Shown: positions 52,621-62,094, counted from the first letter of the stretch. The stretch is 64,000 nt of DNA from Arthrobacter sp. CAN_C5 (GCF_017875735.1 NZ_JAGGMZ010000001.1:62001-126000), one strand, 5' to 3'. The notes: a model not told the origin generated them from the sequence alone. A program made the numbers and translations.

Positions 52621-52917
52621 GTGAGTTACCCGGCGGACTGGTCGTGCGAACCCTGGGCTGTGGACAGCTCGGCCGCCGCCTCGATCAGCTCACAGGTGCT
52701 GTTATATGCAGAGGCTGTCGATGAGGTGGCGTCACGCATGGCCACGGTGACCACCCTCGACTGGGAGTCGCCAGCTGGCCGGAACTTCAGCGCCTACCTG
52801 ACGGGGCAGGTGGGCGGCGTGCGGCTGGCCAGCGAGCAGCTCCGGGAGTCCGCAGCGAGGGTCGCCGCGTTCGCCGTGACCCTCCGCACTCACGAGTACC
52901 GCCAGTTTCTTGAGTAA
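52621..52917 (+). CDS. WXG100-like small helical protein
   Basis: The 98-residue protein is predicted to be two helices around a turn, with LDWESPAGRNFSAYL near the middle. This is the W-x-x-x-x-G/A-x-x-F pattern of ESAT-6/WXG100 proteins exported by type VII secretion. The first helix is SISSQVLLYAEAVDEVASRM and the second ASEQLRESAARVAAFAVTLRTH. GTG 52621 has GGGAGG upstream; earlier starts are inside another gene. It is 8 bases before the lipase-like gene, so it is probably the partner of that protein. A YxxxD/E secretion signal is not clear. Confidence 0.65.
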   Translation: MSYPADWSCEPWAVDSSAAASISSQVLLYAEAVDEVASRMATVTTLDWESPAGRNFSAYLTGQVGGVRLASEQLRESAARVAAFAVTLRTHEYRQFLE

Positions 52918-52925
52918 CACAGCCC

Positions 52926-54176
52926 ATGACCGCGACCCCTGATCTGACCCCTATCCCCTTTCCCCCGGGTCACGGCCCCGGAGGTATTGCGGTGCGCGGT
53001 GGGGTGGGAAGCATCCGCTTCCAGTGGAGCGAACTTGGCCACGGGGCGGACCTTCTCGGGGCCCTGGCGGATGAACTGCGCGAGATCCTGCACCAGTGTG
53101 GCGAATTGCAATGGCGGCTGCAGATGCTCCTCAAGTCATTCGAGGCGGCGGCCGATGGCGCCGGGCATGCCGCCGTGGACGCCCTCGACGGGGCGCGCTC
53201 CGCGCTTTCCCGCTGCGACGCCGAATTACGGGACTCTGCCCACCGGATCGACTACTGCAGATTGGCCTACGAGGCAGCCGAGGCGATGGCTCAGGTGGCG
53301 GCCGCTGCCGCGCATGCGGGGGCAGGATTGATCGAACATGACCTGCGCAGGCTCATCGGGACCGCCAATGCCGGCCATTTCGCGGAACCCGTGCCGCTTA
53401 GTCTGGACCGGGTCCCTGCAGGCACAACCGCCACCGTGGACGGGACCGCAGCCGGTATGCTGCAGCGGATCGGTTCGCTGGACGCAGAGGGCCCCGGTGT
53501 CTTCGAGGTGCTCAAGATGCAACGCCCCGACGGTCCGGTCTTCGTGGTGGTACTCCCGGGCACCCAGGGAACAACGGCTGCCGCCACTGACAACCCGTTC
53601 GATCCGACCGGCATCGTCGAGGCGGTCCACTACGACAGCACGTTCGTCGCCGATGCTGTCCATCGGGCGCTCGCGGAGTCGGGCGCCTCCCACGGGGATC
53701 GGGTCATGATGGTCGGGTACAGCCAGGGGGGAATGCATGCCGCCAACATTGCCCGGCATCCGCAGGTGGCCGAGGACTACTCGATGGAGCTGGTTCTTAC
53801 CGCCGGCTCACCCACCGGACGGGAAGCCAGTGGTGACGGCACATACCTGCACCTTGAACATGCGGATGACTGGGTCCATCAGGTGGACGGCACAGCCAAC
53901 CCCGACGAGCGCAACAGGGTTACCGTAACGCTGGCAGAGCCCGCCGACGAGGTTCCTGCCAGCGAAAAGGGGCTCGGCCCGGCGCACAAGCTCTCGACCT
54001 ACCTCGCCGGCGCTGAGACTGCAGATGCCAGCGTGCACCCATCCCTTGTCGCGACCCTGGGTGTATTGGGAAGTACGGTAGGCGGGCGGGCATCAGCTCA
54101 GCGCCACGTGTTCCGGGTACGGCGAGTGCCGCGCCGTGATCAGACTGCTCCGCCAGACCAGCGGGTGCAGGAATGA
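52926..54176 (+). CDS. Alpha/beta hydrolase with N-terminal helical domain, WXG100-associated
   Basis: The 416-residue protein has two parts. Residues 30-145 are helical and alanine-rich (DLLGALADELREILHQCGELQW, HAAVDALDGARSAL) and resemble an ESX-type helical hairpin domain. Residues 190-370 form an alpha/beta hydrolase with nucleophile motif MMVGYSQGGMHAANIA (G-x-S-x-G), an aspartate in HADDWVHQVDG and a histidine-containing end (GPAHKLSTYL). No signal peptide is seen. The small WXG100-like gene directly upstream suggests type VII-like export as a lipase or cutinase-type effector. Confidence 0.65.
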   Translation: MTATPDLTPIPFPPGHGPGGIAVRGGVGSIRFQWSELGHGADLLGALADELREILHQCGELQWRLQMLLKSFEAAADGAGHAAVDALDGARSALSRCDAELRDSAHRIDYCRLAYEAAEAMAQVAAAAAHAGAGLIEHDLRRLIGTANAGHFAEPVPLSLDRVPAGTTATVDGTAAGMLQRIGSLDAEGPGVFEVLKMQRPDGPVFVVVLPGTQGTTAAATDNPFDPTGIVEAVHYDSTFVADAVHRALAESGASHGDRVMMVGYSQGGMHAANIARHPQVAEDYSMELVLTAGSPTGREASGDGTYLHLEHADDWVHQVDGTANPDERNRVTVTLAEPADEVPASEKGLGPAHKLSTYLAGAETADASVHPSLVATLGVLGSTVGGRASAQRHVFRVRRVPRRDQTAPPDQRVQE

Positions 54177-54211
54177 CTGGGCCCGCTGAGGGGTAAGCGG
54201 AGCCCTGGCGC

Positions 54212-54604
54212 CTACCGCCGTGTTCCCGTGAGTGATCCGGCGACCATCGATACCACGCTGATGATGAGCGACCCGAGGATGGCAGACCAGAAGAAGTCAT
54301 CAACCGAGAACTGGATCGGCGTGAAGGAGGTCAGCCACGCCGTGAGCATCAGCATGCCAGCGTTGATCACGATGGTAAACAGACCCAGGGTGAGGATGGT
54401 GAGGGGCAGGGACAGGAGGGCGACGATCGGACGCACGAGTGCATTCACGATTCCGAACACCAGGCCGACAAACAGGTAGGAAAGGACTACCGCCGTGGTG
54501 TCTTCACCGGCGGTCGTGGAACCGACCGCAATCCCCGGGAGGAGCCAGGCCGCGACAAAAAGTGCCAGCGCATTGATCAGAATCCGGACAACGAACTTCA
54601 GCAT
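54212..54604 (-). CDS. Second phage holin-4 superfamily small membrane protein
   Basis: The 130-residue protein has four hydrophobic helices. It starts LKFVVRILINALALFVAAWLLPGI, very like the protein at 47742 (IRFLFHTLINLVTAAIGLLIASWLVPGV, by parts). Later helices are LVFGIVNALVRPIVALLSLPLTIL and FTIVINAGMLMLTAWLT. ATG 54604 is preferred to a GTG one codon earlier. The function is unknown. It is divergent from the aminotransferase gene by 51 bases. Confidence 0.8.
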   Translation of the reverse strand: MLKFVVRILINALALFVAAWLLPGIAVGSTTAGEDTTAVVLSYLFVGLVFGIVNALVRPIVALLSLPLTILTLGLFTIVINAGMLMLTAWLTSFTPIQFSVDDFFWSAILGSLIISVVSMVAGSLTGTRR

Positions 54605-54643
54605 CACCCCATGCTGTCATACGGCGTGATGCAAGCCCAGCGA

Positions 54644-54649
54644 TAAGCT
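54644..54649 (+). promoter_or_regulatory. -10 box (TAAGCT) of the aromatic aminotransferase gene
   Basis: TAAGCT ends 6 bases before the ATG at 54656, with no Shine-Dalgarno. It fits a leaderless promoter. Confidence 0.45.
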
Positions 54650-54655
54650 GGGACC

Positions 54656-55795
54656 ATGACAACACCAGAGCGCCAGGGCGACGACGCCGGGGCACAGGAA
54701 CTTTCCGTCCATCCCCGCAGTGTGCTGGGACGCCTCCCCCGGTACGCCGCCGGCAAGCCACCCGTTGTGGTGGAGGGCCTGCAGAGCTACAAACTGTCCT
54801 CCAACGAAAACCCGCTGCCGCCTCTGCCCTCGGTGTTGGCGACCATTGCCTCCCAGACCCACATCAACCGGTATCCGGACCCGATGACGACGGCCCTGCG
54901 CACCGCACTTGCCGAATTCCTCTCGGTTCCCGCCGAGGACATCGTGACGGGCGCCGGCAGCCTGGGGGCACTCAACCAGATCCTCGCCACCTTCGCCGGG
55001 CAGAATGACTACGACGCCGCTGACGAAGTGATTTACCCCTGGCGGTCCTTTGAGGCCTACCCCATCTGCGTGGGCCTGGCCGGGGCAGTCGGGGTCCAGA
55101 TCCCGCTGCGGCAGGACAGCACCCACGACCTCGACGCGATGCTGGCGGCAATCACCGACCGGACGCGGGTAATCCTGCTTTGCACCCCCAATAATCCCAC
55201 CGGGCCGGCCCTCTTGCAGGCCGACGTGAGCGACTTCCTGCGTCGGGTGCCCGGACACATCGTTGTGGTCATCGATGAGGCTTACCAGGAGTTTGTCCGC
55301 GATCCGGAGGCCGTGGACGGGCTGGCGATGTACCGGGAGTATCAGAACGTGGTGGTTTTGCGCACCTTCTCGAAGGCACACGGCCTTGCCGGTCTGCGCG
55401 TGGGCTACTCCGTCTCGCAGCCAGAGCTGACCCAGCACCTGAGGGTCAGTGCCGTGCCGTTCGCGGTGTCCCAGATCGCCGAACAGGCAGCGGTCACCTC
55501 CCTCGAGCACTTCGACGAGGTCAAGGACCGCGTGCAGGGAATTGTCGATGAACGTACGCGGGTCGTCGACGGCCTACGTTCACTGGGGTGGACGGTCCCG
55601 AACGCTGAGGGGAACTTCGTCTGGCTCGCCCTGGGGGAGAATACCGCCGGATTTGGGGCGCTGGCGGAGCAGCAGGCGCTTTCGGTGCGGGCCTTCGGCG
55701 CCGAAGGCGCCCGGGTGAGCATCGGCGAGCCGGAGGCAAACACCCGCTTCCTCCAGCTGTGTGCCACCTATCCGTTCGGCCCAGGGGTTTCGTAG
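54656..55795 (+). CDS. Aromatic amino acid aminotransferase / histidinol-phosphate aminotransferase
   Basis: The 379-residue class I/II PLP enzyme has the PLP-lysine motif TFSKAHGLAGLRVGY, the cofactor-binding LCTPNNPTGPAL and VIDEAYQEF, and the N-terminal LSSNENPLPPLPSVL. It belongs to the HisC/Pat family. The short NENPLPP lead and lack of nearby his genes fit the Pat (phenylalanine or aromatic) branch used in aromatic amino acid synthesis. A HisC role cannot be ruled out. Length is normal. The dehydrogenase operon follows on the same strand. Confidence 0.85.
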   Translation: MTTPERQGDDAGAQELSVHPRSVLGRLPRYAAGKPPVVVEGLQSYKLSSNENPLPPLPSVLATIASQTHINRYPDPMTTALRTALAEFLSVPAEDIVTGAGSLGALNQILATFAGQNDYDAADEVIYPWRSFEAYPICVGLAGAVGVQIPLRQDSTHDLDAMLAAITDRTRVILLCTPNNPTGPALLQADVSDFLRRVPGHIVVVIDEAYQEFVRDPEAVDGLAMYREYQNVVVLRTFSKAHGLAGLRVGYSVSQPELTQHLRVSAVPFAVSQIAEQAAVTSLEHFDEVKDRVQGIVDERTRVVDGLRSLGWTVPNAEGNFVWLALGENTAGFGALAEQQALSVRAFGAEGARVSIGEPEANTRFLQLCATYPFGPGVS

Positions 55796-55913
55796 AACGT
55801 CATAAATGGGTTGCGCACGATCACGTCGCTAGGGTGGACGAGGTACATGCGCAGGATGGCATGTGCCCGGAAACATTCCATTTGAGGTATATAAAGACGC
55901 TGAGGGAGCACAT

Positions 55914-57086
55914 ATGGACGTTGCGCGATCAACAGCCGCCGGGCTTGAGCCCGGGCGGGCCCCGGGGGCAGTGACCGGATCCCGGCGGGATCAGCCGGCG
56001 ATGGTCCAGTTGCTCACCGAGGACGGGCACCTCGTCCCGGATGATCGTTTCAGCGACTTCGCCCCGCACCCGGAAATCTACCCCAGTCTGTATCGGGACA
56101 TGTTCCTGATCCGGCGTTTTGACCAGGAGTCCACAGCCCTGCAGCGTCAGGGGCAGCTCGCCCTCTGGGTGCCCCTCACCGGCCAGGAGGCCGCCCAGAT
56201 TGGGTCCGGGCGGGCGATGCAAGCCGCAGACTACGCTTTCCCCACCTACCGGGAACACGGCGTCGCCCTGACCCGGGGGGTTGACCTCCCCGACATCCTG
56301 CGTCTCTTCCGGGGGACCACCAATGGAGGTTGGGACCCGCGGGAACACAACTTCCAGCTCTACACCCTGGTCCTTGCCGCGCAGACCCTCCACGCGGTCG
56401 GCTACGCGATGGGCATCCAGCGTGACCGCGCCACCGACCCGGGCGCCGAGGCAGCAGCGACGGTCGCCTACTTCGGCGACGGTGCCAGCTCGGAAGGCGA
56501 CGTCCACGAGGCAATGGTGTTCGCTGCCTCATTCAACGCGCCGGTGGTGTTCTTCTGCCAGAACAACCACTGGGCCATTTCGGTGCCTTCGGAGGTCCAG
56601 ACCCGGGTACCCCTCTCCGAGCGGGCGGCGGGTTACGGCTTTCCGGGTATCCGCGTCGACGGCAACGACATCCTGGCCGTCAACGCTGTCACCGCGTGGG
56701 CGCTGGACCATGCCCGGCGCGGCAACGGCCCGGTGCTGATCGAGGCCTTCACCTATCGCATGAGCGCCCACACCACCGCCGATGACCCCACCAAGTACCG
56801 GGCCTCCGCTGAGGAGGAGTCCTGGGCGCCCCGCGATCCGCTGCGCAGGCTGGAGAGCCACCTCAGGGCCACCGGGATCCCAGATTCCTTCTTCACCGAC
56901 CTGGAAGGGGAGGCGACGGAGCAGGCGGGCCGGCTCCGGAAGGCTGTGCTGGCGATGGAGGCCCCGGATCTGAGTCACCGGTTCGGCACCGCCTATGCCG
57001 AGCCCCATCCGCTGGTCCAGGAGGAGCTGCGGCAGTGGCAGGATTATGAGGCCGGTTTTGTACCGGCGGACGAAGGGGGCAAATAG
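55914..57086 (+). CDS. 2-oxoacid dehydrogenase E1 alpha subunit (branched-chain type)
   Basis: The 390-residue protein binds thiamine diphosphate through GDGASSEGDVHEAMVFAASF and VVFFCQNNHWAIS (GDG...NN motif). The phosphorylation-loop-like region YRMSAHTTADDP is the E1 alpha mark. TGQEAAQIGSGRAM and FPTYREHG lie upstream. ATG 55914, with GAGGGAG upstream, is chosen over 55863. It sits first in an E1 alpha-E1 beta-E2 operon, so it decarboxylates branched-chain 2-oxoacids or pyruvate. The sequence does not settle which, but branched-chain is more likely with E2 and no E3 gene adjacent. Confidence 0.88.
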   Translation: MDVARSTAAGLEPGRAPGAVTGSRRDQPAMVQLLTEDGHLVPDDRFSDFAPHPEIYPSLYRDMFLIRRFDQESTALQRQGQLALWVPLTGQEAAQIGSGRAMQAADYAFPTYREHGVALTRGVDLPDILRLFRGTTNGGWDPREHNFQLYTLVLAAQTLHAVGYAMGIQRDRATDPGAEAAATVAYFGDGASSEGDVHEAMVFAASFNAPVVFFCQNNHWAISVPSEVQTRVPLSERAAGYGFPGIRVDGNDILAVNAVTAWALDHARRGNGPVLIEAFTYRMSAHTTADDPTKYRASAEEESWAPRDPLRRLESHLRATGIPDSFFTDLEGEATEQAGRLRKAVLAMEAPDLSHRFGTAYAEPHPLVQEELRQWQDYEAGFVPADEGGK

Positions 57087-58061
57087 ATGCCGGTGATGAC
57101 CATCGCCAAGGCGATCAATGCGGGCCTCCGAGCCGCGCTGAAGGACTCACCCGCCACCTTGCTGATGGGTGAGGACATCGGCGCGCTCGGCGGTGTCTAT
57201 CGGGTCACCGAGGGGCTGAAGGCGGAATTCGGCGCCGACCGCGTTGTCGACACACCGCTCGGCGAGTCAGGCATTATCGGGACGGCCATCGGCTTGGCCC
57301 TGCGAGGTTACCGGCCAGTCTGTGAGATCCAGTTCGACGGGTTCGTCTTTCCCGGCTTCAACCAGATCACCACCCAGCTGGCGAAGATGCACGCCCGCAG
57401 CGACGGAATGCTGCGGGTTCCGGTCGTGATCAGGATCCCGTATGGGGGTGGCATCGGAAGCGTCGAGCACCACTCCGAATCCCCTGAAGCGTTGTTCGCC
57501 CATACGGCCGGGCTGCGCATCATCACCCCCTCCAACCCTCAGGATGCCTACTGGATGATCCAGCAGGCCATCGACTGTGACGACCCCGTCATCGTTTTCG
57601 AGCCCAAACGGCGTTACTGGCTGAAGGGCGAGGTCGATCTCACCACACCCCCGGGCAATCCGTTCACCGCCCACGTGCTCCGCGCAGGCACTGACGCCAC
57701 CCTGGTGGCGTACGGACCACTCGTACCGGTTGCCCTTGCGGCCGCGAACGCTGCCGCCGAGGACGGCACCAGTGTCGAGGTCATTGACCTCCGGTCGGTC
57801 TCTCCCATGGACTTCGACACCGTGACTGCGTCGGTGCAGAAGACCGGACGATTGATCATCGCTCATGAGGCACCTACCTTCGGGGGAATCGGCGGTGAGC
57901 TGGCCGCACGGGTGTCGGAACGGGCCTTCCTGTCGCTGCAGGCTCCCGTCATGCGCGTGGGTGGATTCCACCTGCCCTACCCGGTCGCCCGGATGGAAGA
58001 TCACTACCTTCCGGATATCGACCGCATCCTCGAATCCCTCGACCGAGCCCTGGCCTACTAG
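57087..58061 (+). CDS. 2-oxoacid dehydrogenase E1 beta subunit
   Basis: The 324-residue protein has the transketolase-like fold MTIAKAINAGLRAALKDSP, MGEDIGALGGVYRVTEGL, DTPLGESGIIGTAIGLAL and RIPYGGGIGSVEHHSESPE. The C-terminal domain has VEVIDLRSVSPMDFDTV. This is the usual E1 beta architecture of branched-chain or pyruvate dehydrogenase. It starts immediately after the E1 alpha stop (TAG then ATG) and is followed 9 bases later by E2. E1 alpha and beta form the active heterotetramer. Confidence 0.92.
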   Translation: MPVMTIAKAINAGLRAALKDSPATLLMGEDIGALGGVYRVTEGLKAEFGADRVVDTPLGESGIIGTAIGLALRGYRPVCEIQFDGFVFPGFNQITTQLAKMHARSDGMLRVPVVIRIPYGGGIGSVEHHSESPEALFAHTAGLRIITPSNPQDAYWMIQQAIDCDDPVIVFEPKRRYWLKGEVDLTTPPGNPFTAHVLRAGTDATLVAYGPLVPVALAAANAAAEDGTSVEVIDLRSVSPMDFDTVTASVQKTGRLIIAHEAPTFGGIGGELAARVSERAFLSLQAPVMRVGGFHLPYPVARMEDHYLPDIDRILESLDRALAY

Positions 58062-58070
58062 AGGAACCCC

Positions 58071-59423
58071 ATGACACTGAACACATTCAACCTCCCCGAC
58101 GTCGGAGAGGGTCTCACCGAAGCGGAGATTGTGCGCTGGGTGGTCCGGACCGGCACTGTAGTTGCGGTCAACGACATCATTGTGGAGATCGAGACCGCCA
58201 AGTCACTGGTTGAGCTCTCGTCTCCCTACGCCGGCGTCGTCGCCGAATTGCTCGTCGCCGAGGGGGAGACCATTGAGGTCGGCACGCCGATCATCTCCGT
58301 CGCCGACGGTGACGACGACGTCCCAGCGCCCCAGATGCCCGGTGAGCTCGCCACCCCGCCGGCCACCAACCCGTCGACCGCCGACGAGCCCCTGGACTCC
58401 CGGGAAGCACCTGCTGCTGGCCCGCTCGTCGGAACCGGCCCGAAGGCCGACTCGGTGAAGCGGAGGTCGCGACGGCCCGCAACCGAACCTGCTGCGGCAC
58501 CTCAGCGGGCGTCGACCGCGCCAGCTGCCGAAGTGGGCCCGACCCCGCGGGTCCTCGCCAAACCGCCGGTCCGGAAGGCCGCCCGTGACCTGGGCATCAA
58601 TCTTGCCGATGTTGAGGGGACCGGGCGCTCCGGCGAGGTGACCAAGCGTGACCTCCTGAGCTATCAGGCGCAGCGCGACGCCGAACAGGATGGTGCCAAC
58701 ACGTTCTGGGGTGCGCCGCAGAAACCACAGGACCAGCGGATCGAACGGCTGCCGGTGAAGGGGGTCCGCAAGGCAACAGCGAAAGCAATGGTGGAGAGCG
58801 CCTTCTCGGCACCCCACGTCAGTATCTTCGTGGATGTCGACGCTTCCCGCACCATGGAATTCGTGAAACGGCTCAAGGCATCACGCGACTTCGAGGGCAT
58901 CAAGGTCTCGCCCCTCCTCATTCTCTGCAAGGCGGTGATCTGGGCCGCCGCCCGCAACCCGTCGGTCAACGCCACCTGGGCTGGTGACGAAATCCTGGTC
59001 AAGCACTTCATGAACCTGGGCATTGCCGCCGCGACCCCCCGGGGTCTGATGGTCCCGAACATCAAGGACGCCCAGGATCTGACCCTGAAGGAGCTCGCCG
59101 TGGCGCTCAACGAGCTGGCCACTACGGCCCGGGCGGGGAAAACCCAGCCGGCGCAGATGCAGGGTGGGTCACTGACGGTCACGAACATCGGAGCCCTCGG
59201 CATCGACACCGGGACGCCGATCATCAATCCCGGCGAGGTTGCCATCGTGGCGTTCGGGACGATCAAACAGAAACCCTGGGTGCTCGACGGCGAGGTCATC
59301 CCGCGGTGGATCACCACGCTGGGCGGGTCATTCGACCATCGGGTGGTCGACGGCGATCTCAGCGCGCGGTTCATGGCCGACGTCGCATCCATCCTGGAGG
59401 AGCCCGCATTGCTGCTCGACTGA
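58071..59423 (+). CDS. 2-oxoacid dehydrogenase E2 (dihydrolipoyl acyltransferase)
   Basis: The 450-residue E2 has one N-terminal lipoyl domain with the lipoyl lysine at residue 44 ([13 protein letters not shown]). Then comes an alanine- and proline-rich linker and the E3-binding domain ([33 protein letters not shown]). The catalytic domain has [18 protein letters not shown] (H-x-x-x-D-G). A single lipoyl domain fits the branched-chain type. AGGAACCCC precedes the ATG. E3 (lipoamide dehydrogenase) is not in the window and must be supplied from elsewhere. Confidence 0.93.
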   Translation: MTLNTFNLPDVGEGLTEAEIVRWVVRTGTVVAVNDIIVEIETAKSLVELSSPYAGVVAELLVAEGETIEVGTPIISVADGDDDVPAPQMPGELATPPATNPSTADEPLDSREAPAAGPLVGTGPKADSVKRRSRRPATEPAAAPQRASTAPAAEVGPTPRVLAKPPVRKAARDLGINLADVEGTGRSGEVTKRDLLSYQAQRDAEQDGANTFWGAPQKPQDQRIERLPVKGVRKATAKAMVESAFSAPHVSIFVDVDASRTMEFVKRLKASRDFEGIKVSPLLILCKAVIWAAARNPSVNATWAGDEILVKHFMNLGIAAATPRGLMVPNIKDAQDLTLKELAVALNELATTARAGKTQPAQMQGGSLTVTNIGALGIDTGTPIINPGEVAIVAFGTIKQKPWVLDGEVIPRWITTLGGSFDHRVVDGDLSARFMADVASILEEPALLLD

Positions 59424-59451
59424 CGTTTTGTCACCTAGGCTGGAAACCCTG

Positions 59452-59688
59452 ATGACAAATAATCCCAGACCGAGTCGGCGCCCCGACCACGACCGCGCCA
59501 GCGCCCCGACATCCACCGGCTCCTACCTGAAGCGGTTGCTGCCGATGCTGCTGGCAGCCTTCCTTGGGTCAACCCTGCTGCAGTTCCTCTTCCCCGAACT
59601 GAATTTTGTTGTCCGGCTGCTGATTCTTGCCGTCCTGTTGTTGGCCGTCTCGGTGGTCCTGGATCGCCTGCGTTCCCGGGACCGCTAG
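59452..59688 (+). CDS. Small membrane protein
   Basis: The 78-residue protein has a polar, arginine-rich first 30 residues and two closely packed hydrophobic segments (LLPMLLAAFLGSTLLQFLF and VVRLLILAVLLLAVSVVL), ending RLRSRDR. A TAGGCT box lies 10 bases before the ATG. It is convergent with the next aminotransferase gene, whose stop is 7 bases away. No family is recognised. Confidence 0.6.
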   Translation: MTNNPRPSRRPDHDRASAPTSTGSYLKRLLPMLLAAFLGSTLLQFLFPELNFVVRLLILAVLLLAVSVVLDRLRSRDR

Positions 59689-59695
59689 CTTCCGT

Positions 59696-60991
59696 TTACG
59701 CACGGTTCGCCTCGATTGCTTCCTGCAGGATCGGGGCAAGCCTGTCGATCCCCGTGACGATGTCCTCGCTGGAAACGGCGCTGAAGGCGAGCCGCAGCTT
59801 GTTGGACGGCTCATCGGAGGGCGTGAACGCGGCACCGGGGATAAACACCACTCCTGCATCGATCGCCTTGTAGAGCAGTGGGTAGGTGTCGATGCCCTCG
59901 GGGAGGGTGACCCAGATGAAGAATCCACCGTCCGGGCGGGTCCACGTCACCGATTCGGGCAGGTGCTGCTCCAGGGCGGCCAGCATCGTGGAGCACCGCT
60001 CGCTGTAGAGCGCCCGCGTGTTTTCCAGGTGTCCCAGCCAGTCGTAGTCGCTGAGGTAGGCCGAGACCAGCATCTGGGTCAGGGGAGACGGGCACAACAC
60101 GACTGCCTCGCAGGCCAGATAGAAACGTCGGTGCAAATGCTTGGGCACCAGCGCCCATCCCAGCCGAACACCCGGCGCGAAAATCTTGGAGAAGGACCCC
60201 AGGTAGATGACGTCGTCAGGGTTTCCCTCCCGCAGGGGAGTCAACGGTTTCCCGTCAAAGCGCAACATCCCGTAGGGATTGTCTTCCAGGATCAGGATGT
60301 TGTTGGCGGTACAGATGTCGACAATGACCTGCCGGCGGTCTGCCGCGAGGGTGATGCCACTGGGGTTGTTGAAGCTGGGGATCGTGTAAAGCGCCTTGAT
60401 TTTGCGGCCCTCGGCCTGGAGCTCGGCAATCCGTTTCTGCAGTTCCTCGGGGACCAGCCCGTCGTCGTCCATCGCGACCGCCTGGACGTCCACCTGGTAC
60501 GCCTCGAAGGTGTTCAGCGCACCCACGTAGGTGGGATCCTCGCAGAGGATGACGTCGCCGGGATTGCAGAAGACCTTGGCGGCGACGTCTTGCGCCGACT
60601 GCGATCCGGTAGTGATGACCACGTCGTCGGGGTCAGCACCAGTGATCCCCTCCGCGGCCATGACCTCGCAGATCTGTTGGCGGAGTTTCTCCATCCCCTG
60701 CCCGCCGCCGTACTGCAGGGCTTCGAGGCCCTGCTCGGCGATGATCCGCTGGGCCGTGTTGCCCAGCTCCTGCAGTGGCAGGGACCGCAGGTAAGGGCTG
60801 CCTCCGGCAAGCGATACCAGGCCCGGCCGGATGGAAATGTCGAAGACATCCCGCACCGCCGACTGCTTGATGTTGGCAGCCCGATCGGAGAACAACGCCT
60901 CGTGGCGGTGAGCCGAGTCGACTGCACGAACGAGCGCCGCCTCGGTTTCGGCGGGCAGGGACGACGGATCAAGTTTTGCCTGTGAGTTCAC
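59696..60991 (-). CDS. PLP-dependent aminotransferase (2-aminoadipate / MocR-like class)
   Basis: The 431-residue fold-type I enzyme has the PLP lysine in LGSFSKIFAPGVRLGW, plus SLAGGSPYLRSLPLQEL, TTGSQSAQDVAAKVF and PSFNNPSGITL. This pattern occurs in the LysN/valine-pyruvate or 2-aminoadipate aminotransferase group, which lacks the MocR DNA-binding domain. The start is GTG 60991 with TAGACT 6 bases upstream on that strand, again leaderless. It lies beside the 2-oxoacid dehydrogenase operon and could feed branched-chain keto acids to it, but this is inference. Confidence 0.85.
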   Translation of the reverse strand: MNSQAKLDPSSLPAETEAALVRAVDSAHRHEALFSDRAANIKQSAVRDVFDISIRPGLVSLAGGSPYLRSLPLQELGNTAQRIIAEQGLEALQYGGGQGMEKLRQQICEVMAAEGITGADPDDVVITTGSQSAQDVAAKVFCNPGDVILCEDPTYVGALNTFEAYQVDVQAVAMDDDGLVPEELQKRIAELQAEGRKIKALYTIPSFNNPSGITLAADRRQVIVDICTANNILILEDNPYGMLRFDGKPLTPLREGNPDDVIYLGSFSKIFAPGVRLGWALVPKHLHRRFYLACEAVVLCPSPLTQMLVSAYLSDYDWLGHLENTRALYSERCSTMLAALEQHLPESVTWTRPDGGFFIWVTLPEGIDTYPLLYKAIDAGVVFIPGAAFTPSDEPSNKLRLAFSAVSSEDIVTGIDRLAPILQEAIEANRA

Positions 60992-60997
60992 TCACGT

Positions 60998-61003
60998 AGT
61001 CTA
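60998..61003 (-). promoter_or_regulatory. -10 box (TAGACT) of the aminotransferase gene
   Basis: On the minus strand TAGACT (61003 to 60998) ends 6 bases before the GTG at 60991. Confidence 0.45.
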
Positions 61004-61038
61004 AGCCAGCGGTTAACCAATGAGCAACGAGTGTTGCC

Positions 61039-62007
61039 TTAGATCCAGCCCGCGTCCCTTGCTTTGGCCCCAGCCTGGAAGCGGCTGTCGGCCTTGAGCG
61101 TTTCGAGCATCCACGCGATGTGCCGTCGACAGGTCCGCACACTGAGATCCAACCGTCGGGCAATGACTTCGTCCGAATACCCGGCAGCCAGTCCTACGAT
61201 GATGGCCTGCTGGGTTCCACTGAGCGCCGAGGTGGTTGCTTCCTCGGCCACAAACGGGTCAGCGAACTCCCAGGTCGAATTGAACACCTTGATGAAAACA
61301 CTGACCAGGCTGGGATCCCGGATCATCATCGCCGCCTTGTCAGTGCTGTTCAGCTGGCGTGCCACGACAGCCAGCTTCCGGTCGAAGATCAGCATCCGGA
61401 AAGGGACGGAGGGGAGTGTCCTGAACTGGCCACCCGCTGCCGCGATCAGCTTGACGGCCTTGCGGGTCGGCATGTGGTCGCGGGTACTGAGATCGTAGAG
61501 ATTTCTCCGGCTTACCCCCTGCTTCAGCAGGTCGAGATCTTTCCGGACGTTCTCCTCCTGGAAGTCCGCATTGGCGCCCTGGCCCGGAACGGCCATCAGG
61601 ACCTGCTCCGAAACGTCTCGACCGTACTCGATGAGGACGCGCTGGATCAGATGCGGATCTTCCAGGACCTCCACCGAAGCGCTGGAAATCACTTCCTTGC
61701 GGGCTTCCAGATAGAGCGGGACCAAACCGGATAGCTCCCGGCGTTTGGTGCTGATCCTGCTTCTGAGGTCCTGTACCAGGCGCTCGTCCGCGTCCACCAG
61801 GTCAGCCAGCGCAACATCAGGTGAAACCGCGACGTAGGCGTCGGGGTCCGAGGCGTGGACACTGAGCAGCTTGCGCTGGGTCAGTTGCTCCATGGCTGCG
61901 TCGATGTCCCGCAGGGTGTAGCCGAGGGCCTCGGAAACTTGCTGCCGTGTCCATCCCGGATGGGCGACGGCGTAGCGATAGAGTTCCAGGCATATTCCGT
62001 CAAGCAT
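61039..62007 (-). CDS. LuxR-type regulator with TrmB-like winged-helix N-terminus
   Basis: The 322-residue protein has three parts. Residues 1-60 look like a TrmB/winged helix (LYRYAVAHPGWTRQQVSEALGYTLRDIDAAMEQL). Residues about 60-255 are a mixed domain, perhaps ligand-binding. The last 65 residues are a LuxR helix-turn-helix (GTQQAIIVGLAAGYSDEVIARRL, LSVRTCRRHIAWMLETL). GGAGGAAAG precedes ATG 62007. A 19-bp palindrome and a second dyad sit in its leader. It is divergent from the NWEWPK peptide gene 380 bases away and is the likely regulator of that system. Confidence 0.85.
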   Translation of the reverse strand: MLDGICLELYRYAVAHPGWTRQQVSEALGYTLRDIDAAMEQLTQRKLLSVHASDPDAYVAVSPDVALADLVDADERLVQDLRSRISTKRRELSGLVPLYLEARKEVISSASVEVLEDPHLIQRVLIEYGRDVSEQVLMAVPGQGANADFQEENVRKDLDLLKQGVSRRNLYDLSTRDHMPTRKAVKLIAAAGGQFRTLPSVPFRMLIFDRKLAVVARQLNSTDKAAMMIRDPSLVSVFIKVFNSTWEFADPFVAEEATTSALSGTQQAIIVGLAAGYSDEVIARRLDLSVRTCRRHIAWMLETLKADSRFQAGAKARDAGWI

Positions 62008-62037
62008 GAACTTTCCTCCCCGGCATGGCGGCACGCC

Positions 62038-62056
62038 TGTCTGTAGCCTACAGACA
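62038..62056. promoter_or_regulatory. Perfect 19-bp palindrome, operator candidate
   Basis: TGTCTGTAG-C-CTACAGACA lies 31 bases before the start of the LuxR-type gene on that strand. It is a probable binding site for this dimeric regulator or for autoregulation. Confidence 0.6.
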
Positions 62057-62094
62057 CGTTTCACCGTCGAACGATTTGTCGTCCATGCCGGCTC

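Noticed and set aside
47742..54604. The two holin-4-like proteins as signs of a prophage.
   Set aside because: No phage structural, integrase or lysis genes are near either; the family is common in chromosomes.
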